Origin: Desulfomonile tiedjei
GTDB taxonomy: Bacteria; Desulfobacterota; Desulfomonilia; Desulfomonilales; Desulfomonilaceae
Assembly (NCBI GenBank): GCA_016212935.1
Contig: JACRDE010000646.1
Coordinates: 1-33,044, forward strand
Direction of reading: 5' to 3'
Length of the DNA stretch: 33,044 nt
The number at the start of each line of letters is the position of its first letter. Position 1 is the first letter of the stretch. The position numbers were made by a program, and so were the translations under genes. This document shows positions 26,813 to 33,044 of this stretch, piece after piece. The notes under the pieces were generated by a model. It was not told where the DNA came from, did not search any database, and saw only the letters and a program-made list of their open reading frames with translations.

Positions 26813-28554
26813 CAATTCTGTCCGATCATCATTCTGATTGTTTGCACGCGTTCCTGTACCAATTCTTTCGGAAGATCCGCGTATCGCTCGGGTAGAATCT
26901 CCCTGGACGTGCACTCCAGGACCGCCAGGAGTTCCTGGTATTCTCGCTGGCGAGCAATATCAGAGGGAATGAAATCCTTGGCCTCGTCAAGTACCATCTC
27001 GGGAGTGAGCTTACCTTCCAGGATTCTCCGGCGCTTCAATTCGGTGAGAAGCTGATCGTAATCCGCGGGGAAATAGTCTGTCGTATGCACGAGGAATTCG
27101 CTGCGATGCTCCGGCGAGAATGACGCTAGATCGACGTCGGCTTGGGAAAGCACTTGTTTCACAAAGGCCTCTTTTTCGTCACCGTCGCTCGCAAATACAG
27201 GGAGGTGCTCTCCCGCTCTGCCGGACCTCTTAATGTCCGGTTCCAGTCTGTCCGGCCTTGCTGTTATTATGATCCAAACAATTTTCCCTCTATTCTCCGG
27301 GTCGGACATCATCTTAAGTATGTTTCCAAAGAGACGCCTGTCAACATCGTGAGTCTGCGCGCTTCGTCCGCCGATTTCCGTGTCGGCTTCGTCGTATAGC
27401 ACGATTACATTTCCCATAGCCTCCAGGACCGAACGTATGCGCTCCCAGTTTTTTTCAGTCTGGCCTACATAAGGGCCCCTTATATTTTTCAGGACCACGG
27501 CAATCCATCCGCATTCCTTTGCAAAAGCTTTGTAGATAAAAGTCTTGCCCACCCCGTTCGCACCGGCAACCAGAATCCCGACCGGCATTATGTCCGGATC
27601 GCTTCCCTTCAGGCAGGATTTCAGCTCGTTGAGCTTCTTCAAAAGCTTGGACGCTCCGATCACTTTCTCAAAGCCGTATTTCAGGTTGGGAAACTCGATG
27701 TGACCTTCCAGCTCCTTTTCAATGATTTCCTTGGATTTTTCAAAGATCAGCTCAGGTGTGAGCGCTTGACCCTTGAACGAGGCCTGTCTGAAGATCTGGC
27801 GAATGGAAAGCAGTGACAAACCGGCACTACTGTAAGCCAGGTGGGACGGCGATACTGCGCTTTGAACAGGCTCCCGCTTGAGCAGGTATTCGATGTAACG
27901 CTTGCGTTCCTCTTCTTTCGGGCGGTCTATCCTGATTGCCGAGCAGTATGGAAGATCCACTACTCGTTCGTTAATCCCGTTCAGGGTTTCTGCAGTCATG
28001 AAAGCTATGTCCGGGGATGCTATGAATGAGCTGTCTGAAAACCAGTTTTCCAGAGTTATTATTTTGAGCCGGTCGGAATCCAGCGCCACCTCGCCCCTGG
28101 ATGGAGGAGCTACGGCCTCAGCGTATCGAATTATTATCGCGAAGTCTTTTCTTACTTTCTTCCCGGGGCTTCCCTCCACTGGAATCCTTATGTTGATACT
28201 GGTAAGTTGCCGCAGCGAGGCGCAGGCAAGCACAATGTCGCTGCGGGCTGCAGCAAGCATCTTTTGCAGCCGTGTCTCTCCAATTTCCAGTGAGATCAGT
28301 TGCCTGTCAACAGGATTGAGAAAAGAAATCCCGTTTGCGGGGTCATATAGCAAGACGATTCTCGGTGCCGCGGGCTTGTCGGGCTTTATAAGCGCTTCGA
28401 CGAGGAAATCTACAAGAGGGACATACCTGTCTTCCGCGACAGGGTATATGTCTTTGGTATTTCCATATATAATGAACGCATTGGATTGAGCGGAGACGTA
28501 TTTCTCGATTATTCTTTGAGCGAACTCAGGCGGATTCGGATCGTTATTGTTCAT
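26812..28554 (-). CDS. Tandem AAA+ ATPase (degenerate N-terminal module plus active C-terminal module; Ycf46-like layout)
   Basis: C-terminal Walker A GILVAGANGVGKTF, Walker B NVIVLYDEADTEIG, arginine-rich RPDRLEPDIKRSGRAGEH; N-terminal AAA-like region lacks a recognisable Walker A. ORF extends to 28665. Confidence 0.85.
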   Translation of the reverse strand: MNNNDPNPPEFAQRIIEKYVSAQSNAFIIYGNTKDIYPVAEDRYVPLVDFLVEALIKPDKPAAPRIVLLYDPANGISFLNPVDRQLISLEIGETRLQKMLAAARSDIVLACASLRQLTSINIRIPVEGSPGKKVRKDFAIIIRYAEAVAPPSRGEVALDSDRLKIITLENWFSDSSFIASPDIAFMTAETLNGINERVVDLPYCSAIRIDRPKEEERKRYIEYLLKREPVQSAVSPSHLAYSSAGLSLLSIRQIFRQASFKGQALTPELIFEKSKEIIEKELEGHIEFPNLKYGFEKVIGASKLLKKLNELKSCLKGSDPDIMPVGILVAGANGVGKTFIYKAFAKECGWIAVVLKNIRGPYVGQTEKNWERIRSVLEAMGNVIVLYDEADTEIGGRSAQTHDVDRRLFGNILKMMSDPENRGKIVWIIITARPDRLEPDIKRSGRAGEHLPVFASDGDEKEAFVKQVLSQADVDLASFSPEHRSEFLVHTTDYFPADYDQLLTELKRRRILEGKLTPEMVLDEAKDFIPSDIARQREYQELLAVLECTSREILPERYADLPKELVQERVQTIRMMIGQN

Positions 28555-28738
28555 TGGTTCCAATTCGAAACGCTTATGAGAAGAAGCTTGAATTCGAATG
28601 AACATGGCTGCCACGGGGTCCGGACACCACAGTTTGCCGGGGGAGCCGGAGTCGCTGCCTGCCATTATTTGCTCGATTACCTGTTTGACTGAGAAATGGT
28701 ATGAAGCACAACCTGAGATATATGTCGGGCTCTACGGC

Positions 28739-29485
28739 TCAGCCAAGCTCTCTTTCTTTGTCCGACACCCCGGCTTTGACACTTGTTCTTGCTTTGAGCA
28801 ATTCGTCGAATTTTGATGCAGCTTCTTTTTCAGTTCCCACGTGCTCATAAGCTTGGTCTTGAGCCTCGAGTGTGGCTGTGCCCATCTCGGTGGCGATTTT
28901 CGCGTGGGAGCGCATAGTTGCAACTCTTTCGCGTATCGCTACTATGGATTCGTCAACCGCGGTTTCTCCCAGACCTTTCAAGCGGTCCTCCAGTTGGATC
29001 ACCTGCTGCGTGGAAACGAATTCCGCCACCATTTCGCCTTGTTCCTTCTGGAGGCGACCAATCTCCTCCGTGAATGAACGCAGTCTGAACTTGTAGTCTT
29101 CGACCTTCCGCCTCTCGGTTTCCAGGGCCGTTATCAGACTGACCTGTTTATCGCCGATCTCTTTTATCCGTGCAAGGTATCGAGTGCCTGCCTCACGGTG
29201 GGCCGGATTTGTGGGATCAGCTTCCGCGGAGGCCAGGGCCCCATCCAGTTTTCGCTGAAGTTCCACTTCTTCCTTTTCCAGATCCTTGAGAGTCATTTCA
29301 GTTCGATCGCGTTCCCGTGCCAGGAGCGCTACGGCCTGCTCCATTTCCTTGTAACGCCTCTTAGCGTCATCTATGGCTGCGGCATATGTCGCGCGAATGG
29401 CCTCAGGGCTAGACGACACAATGTCATTACCCGCGCCTATGAAAATCCCGCGGAGCCTGGCCCAAAGTTTCCCGAAAAACCCCAT
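28739..29485 (-). CDS. PspA/IM30 (Vipp1) family protein, ESCRT-III superfamily
   Basis: N-terminal amphipathic MGFFGKLWARLRGIFIGAGN then long coiled coil with ATYAAAIDDAKRRYKEMEQAVALLARERDRTE. SD AGGAGG upstream of 29485. Confidence 0.82.
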   Translation of the reverse strand: MGFFGKLWARLRGIFIGAGNDIVSSSPEAIRATYAAAIDDAKRRYKEMEQAVALLARERDRTEMTLKDLEKEEVELQRKLDGALASAEADPTNPAHREAGTRYLARIKEIGDKQVSLITALETERRKVEDYKFRLRSFTEEIGRLQKEQGEMVAEFVSTQQVIQLEDRLKGLGETAVDESIVAIRERVATMRSHAKIATEMGTATLEAQDQAYEHVGTEKEAASKFDELLKARTSVKAGVSDKERELG

Positions 29486-29645
29486 GTTGATCCTCCTGTG
29501 CAAAGGGAAGAATTAATTATAAGGCGGAGTTGTCCACGTTGTGCATTCTATAGAGGAATGTCTACATGTCAAGGCAGAAGAGTCTTATGAGTCCTTTACA
29601 CAAACCCATCCTTGGGGCTTCTCATCAGAGCTTAGGCCAAGAACA

Positions 29646-30215
29646 CTATTGCCTTTGCGGTGCAATCTTCTCCAGGAGCCAAGTGCCCAGTTCAGTCCAA
29701 TCATCGAATCTTTTGGTGACAGGTACCTCTGTAAGTCGATTCCATGGCTGGACCATAAGCCCTACCCCTATGCCCAGATTCAGGTATTCCTGCAAGTATG
29801 CGATATCGTCTTCAATTATGAAATCAACGGACTGCTCGGACAAATACAGGCGTTTGTCCCGATTGCCGCCCACAACTATCATTTCCGGCATGGTTGGGTT
29901 CCAGGGAAGCGCCTGAAGCTGAGGCAGAGCGGTCTTGGGATCAGAGCGCCCGGTGATAAACAGAAGTGGGCTCTTTTTTTCCCGATAGATTCTGTTCAAC
30001 ACCTTAACTGCATCCGAGTAGGGCTCTATCTTTGGTTGAGAATACATATATCGAACTGCATCCCACAAAGTATCTTTGTCCAATCCCAGCGGCTCAAGCT
30101 CCCATCCCGCCAGATCATCGGGTTTGATGTTCCGGCCTGTCACTGTGTTAATGCGATCCAAGATCACGTCAATCGATCTAAGCACTACTCCGTCTATATC
30201 AAAAGCTATTCTCAT
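29646..30215 (-). CDS. HAD-superfamily phosphatase (5'-nucleotidase C-like)
   Basis: MRIAFDIDGVVLRS motif I, LLFITGRSD motif II, FIIEDD motif IV. Confidence 0.82.
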   Translation of the reverse strand: MRIAFDIDGVVLRSIDVILDRINTVTGRNIKPDDLAGWELEPLGLDKDTLWDAVRYMYSQPKIEPYSDAVKVLNRIYREKKSPLLFITGRSDPKTALPQLQALPWNPTMPEMIVVGGNRDKRLYLSEQSVDFIIEDDIAYLQEYLNLGIGVGLMVQPWNRLTEVPVTKRFDDWTELGTWLLEKIAPQRQ

Positions 30216-30248
30216 GGAAAAACCCCATTTGTTGTTCGTCCAACCCCG

Positions 30249-30998
30249 CTAGGCGGGCATCCTCTGGAACAAAATTGCCCCCGAAAGCGTTGCCGAAACG
30301 GCGAAAAAGGTCAGAATCACAAAATCCAGGAGCGGCGAAAATTCATACGGCCCACCGAGGGCGTATCGCATGCCGTCTATGCCGTACGTCAGGGGATTGA
30401 TTTTTGTGAGCAGGTCGAGCCACCCGGGCAACCCTTCCAGCGGAAACAAGGCCCCGGAAAGGAAGAACACGGGCATGACCAGAAAGTTCATGATAAGCTG
30501 AAATCCGTGGGGATCGGTCATGAGAGCTGCAGTGGCTATTCCCAGCGCCACAAACGCTGCGGAAATAACGAACATGAAAGCCAGGGTCAACAGCAGACCT
30601 AATGGGTCCGGCTTCACCAACCCGCCCATCCCAAGGGCCACTATCAGTATCACGCCCTTGATCATTGAAGTGGTGACTGTCCCAAGAGTCTTCCCGGCCA
30701 TTATAGCGACTCGACTCACCGGAGCCACAAGGATTTCTTTCAGGAACCCGAATTGCCTGTCCCATAGGACGCTCAATCCTCCAAACATGGCGGAAAAAAG
30801 CAAAGTCATCCCCAGGATGCCTGGTCCCAAGAACTGCATGTAAGTAACATCCTGCCTGTACTGAAAAAAACCGCCGAACCCGCTTCCCAGCACAACCAAG
30901 AACAATATTGGCAAGGCCATGGACCCTATGATTCGACTCCGGTTTCGGATAAATTTCTTCATTTCTCGGAGCCACAGTGTGTAAACAGCTGAGTTCAT
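30249..30998 (-). CDS. ABC-2 type transporter permease (DrrB-like)
   Basis: YTLWLREMKKFIRNRSRIIGSMALPILFLVVLGSGFGGFF, six TM segments; 4-nt overlap with the upstream ATPase gene. Confidence 0.92.
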   Translation of the reverse strand: MNSAVYTLWLREMKKFIRNRSRIIGSMALPILFLVVLGSGFGGFFQYRQDVTYMQFLGPGILGMTLLFSAMFGGLSVLWDRQFGFLKEILVAPVSRVAIMAGKTLGTVTTSMIKGVILIVALGMGGLVKPDPLGLLLTLAFMFVISAAFVALGIATAALMTDPHGFQLIMNFLVMPVFFLSGALFPLEGLPGWLDLLTKINPLTYGIDGMRYALGGPYEFSPLLDFVILTFFAVSATLSGAILFQRMPA

Positions 30999-31942
30999 CG
31001 TTTCCGCCTCAGCATAAAAATGCGCATGCGCTCGGTAGGTTCGGTAACCGGAGCTTCCCGCATTTCCCGACCCGTGAGTTGAATGAACACGTCTTCCAGG
31101 TTCGGCTTTCGCATGGACACGGAGTTGATTGCTACCCCCAAGCCCTGGGCAATTTCGAAGACTTTCGGAATGACGGCTTCCCCGTGATTCACCCTCAGAA
31201 CAATTCTTTGGTCTTCAAATCCTATGTTATGCACGCCGTCCATGGCCAGCAATCTGTCCGTGAATTCTTTGTCGTCCTGGATTACTTCCAATTCAAGGAC
31301 ATCTCCCCCTAGACCGGCTTTCAACTCATCCGGGCTGTCCAGGGCGACTATTTCTCCTCTGTCTATCACTGCGATCCGCGAACATAACTGGTCCGCTTCG
31401 TCCATATAATGAGTCGTAAGAATAACGGTCATTCCAAAGCATGCTTTCAAATCTCGGATGTAATCCCATATATTTCTGCGTGCTTGCGGATCCAATCCCA
31501 ACGTGGGCTCATCCAGGAAGAGCACCTCAGGTCTGTGCATGAGGCCGCGGGCAATCTCCAACCGCCGGCGCATTCCCCCGGAATATGTCTTCACAAGGTC
31601 ATGTCTGCGGTTTTCCAGGTCCACGAGCTTCAGGACCTCACCGATGCGCTGCCTGCGTAGGACCGCGTTTAGCCCATAGAGCCTCCCATGGAAATCCAGG
31701 TTTTCGTCCCCGGTGAGATCGTCGTCCAGGCTCGGATCCTGAAAGACAATTCCGATGCACTTGCGGACTGCGCTCTGCTCGCGTCGGACGTCGTACCCGC
31801 AGACGGACGCGCTCCCTGAAGTGGCCGGGAGGATGGTGGAAAGAATCGAAATAAGCGTGGTTTTTCCTGCCCCGTTTGGGCCCAGCAATCCAAAGAGCTC
31901 ACCCTTTTGTATCTCAAGGTTGACGCTGTTCAGGGCGGCCAC
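30995..31942 (-). CDS. ABC transporter ATP-binding protein (DrrA-like); true start probably upstream of 31942
   Basis: GLLGPNGAGKTTLISILSTIL Walker A, YSGGMRRRLEIARGLMHRPEVLFLDEPTLGLDPQARR signature/Walker B, TTHYMDEADQL. Confidence 0.93.
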   Translation of the reverse strand: MAALNSVNLEIQKGELFGLLGPNGAGKTTLISILSTILPATSGSASVCGYDVRREQSAVRKCIGIVFQDPSLDDDLTGDENLDFHGRLYGLNAVLRRQRIGEVLKLVDLENRRHDLVKTYSGGMRRRLEIARGLMHRPEVLFLDEPTLGLDPQARRNIWDYIRDLKACFGMTVILTTHYMDEADQLCSRIAVIDRGEIVALDSPDELKAGLGGDVLELEVIQDDKEFTDRLLAMDGVHNIGFEDQRIVLRVNHGEAVIPKVFEIAQGLGVAINSVSMRKPNLEDVFIQLTGREMREAPVTEPTERMRIFMLRRKR

Positions 31943-32102
31943 TCCGCCAAACTTCTTGACCAGTCCGTTGACACTGATTATTGCCGAAGCAATCCCTCCT
32001 TGACAAAAGCTAGGTTCTCGCCGTGGAACAACACAGATGAACTCAGGTCAAGCCATACCGGGCTCGTGAGCGCTCGGTGACACATAAGCTTCCATCTTAG
32101 GG

Positions 32103-33044
32103 TCAAGTCTTAATCTTGTCCTTCAACAGCTCTCCAAGGGTCCCAAAGGAAGAGCGGCTTTCCTTGCCGGTAATGAATTCCTTGAACTGAGAATGCTCCT
32201 CGTGCTGTTTGAGGCTCTTGGTGCTGAGCGAGATCTTGCCTGATTCCACGTCCACAGCCAGTATCTGGACTTGGATCGATGAGCCGACAGCAAATCGGCT
32301 TCTGAGGTCACCCGTCCTGCCGTCCCCGACTTCCGAAACATGTAGCAGACCTGACTTGCCTCCGGGGAGGGTTACAAACAGGCCGTAGTCCTTAACTGAA
32401 TCTACTTCTCCTGTGACCACGTCACCCTCACGGAGTTCCACTGCATCCAAGGAACCTTCGATTCCCGGGTGTTTAAGCTCCAACCCTATGCGGCGCGCTT
32501 GCTGATCCACAGAAATGATCCTGACTTGCACCTGGTCGCCCTCTGAGACCACTTCTCTCGGGTGATTGATCCGACGACCGGCTCCGAGATTGGAGATATG
32601 AATCAATCCCTCCACCCCGGGCTCCAATTGAACGAAGGCGCCGAAGTTCATCAGTTTTGTCACAGCACCTTCAATAACGGCCTCTTCAGCGTAGCGCCGA
32701 GCTACGGTGCTCCATGGATCTTCCAAAGTCTGCTTGAGGCTGAGAGAAATCCTGTTGTGTGCCCAATCCAGGTCCAGAATCCGTACGGTCACAGTTTCTC
32801 CCGTATGCAGGACGTCAGACGCCTCGTTCACCCTGAACCACGCCAGTTCGGACATGGGTATAAGACCCTCTACTCCTCCAATGTCCACGAATGCGCCGAA
32901 AGGCGCGAGCTTCTGAACAGTCCCCTGAACCTCATCGCCCGACTTCAATGTCTTCTTGAGCTCCTCCGCTTTTTGTCTGCGCTCTTCTTCCAGCAATGCC
33001 CTTCGAGAAATTACTATGTTGCGTCCTCGCTCAGAGTATTCAAC
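32103..33044 (-). CDS. S1 RNA-binding domain protein (ribosomal protein S1-like), truncated at the window edge
   Basis: At least three S1 domains (VQGTVQKLAPFGAFVDIGGVEGLIPMSEL; IEGAVTKLMNFGAFVQLEPGVEGLIHISNL; VTGEVDSVKDYGLFVTLPGGKSGLLHVSEV). The frame stays open to 33044 (VEYSERGRNIVISRRALLEEERR). Confidence 0.9.
   Translation of the reverse strand, partial: VEYSERGRNIVISRRALLEEERRQKAEELKKTLKSGDEVQGTVQKLAPFGAFVDIGGVEGLIPMSELAWFRVNEASDVLHTGETVTVRILDLDWAHNRISLSLKQTLEDPWSTVARRYAEEAVIEGAVTKLMNFGAFVQLEPGVEGLIHISNLGAGRRINHPREVVSEGDQVQVRIISVDQQARRIGLELKHPGIEGSLDAVELREGDVVTGEVDSVKDYGLFVTLPGGKSGLLHVSEVGDGRTGDLRSRFAVGSSIQVQILAVDVESGKISLSTKSLKQHEEHSQFKEFITGKESRSSFGTLGELLKDKIKT

Noticed and set aside
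29541-30602. 353-aa plus-strand ORF
   Set aside because: Antisense across both the HAD phosphatase and the ABC permease, which are motif-supported.
1-33044. Possible CRISPR array, prophage or transposon
   Set aside because: No regularly spaced repeats, integrase, transposase or phage structural genes seen on either strand.

Overview
The window is a protein-dense bacterial chromosomal segment, probably from an anaerobic, Desulfobacterota-like genome; that placement is a weak guess from gene content. I see no rRNA, tRNA, CRISPR array, phage module or transposase. In order it contains: a Ca2+-type P-type ATPase; an orphan PstS-like binding protein; a MaoC-like protein; a TraB/GumN protein next to two divergently transcribed paralogous acyltransferase-like proteins; a FadR/GntR regulator; a TRAP transporter operon (dctPQM) continuing into a cytidylate-kinase-like/BON fusion and a small membrane protein; a lipoprotein; a histidine kinase overlapping a REC-histidine kinase; a MetY-type enzyme abutting a His-rich protein; a membrane-anchored class I glutamine amidotransferase; a secreted small protein; a TrkA-N K+ channel; an operon-like run of PspA/IM30 (ESCRT-III superfamily), a tandem-AAA ATPase, tsaD and hpt; a HAD phosphatase; an ABC-2 exporter; and an S1-domain protein cut by the window edge. 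The best candidates for under-described biology are (1) the PspA/AAA+ pair, (2) the TraB plus divergent acyltransferase paralog locus, (3) two unrelated regulatory genes with the same near-leaderless promoter architecture, and (4) a perfect 28-bp inverted repeat with a diverged half-copy elsewhere. All family calls come from reading motifs by eye; no database search was run.
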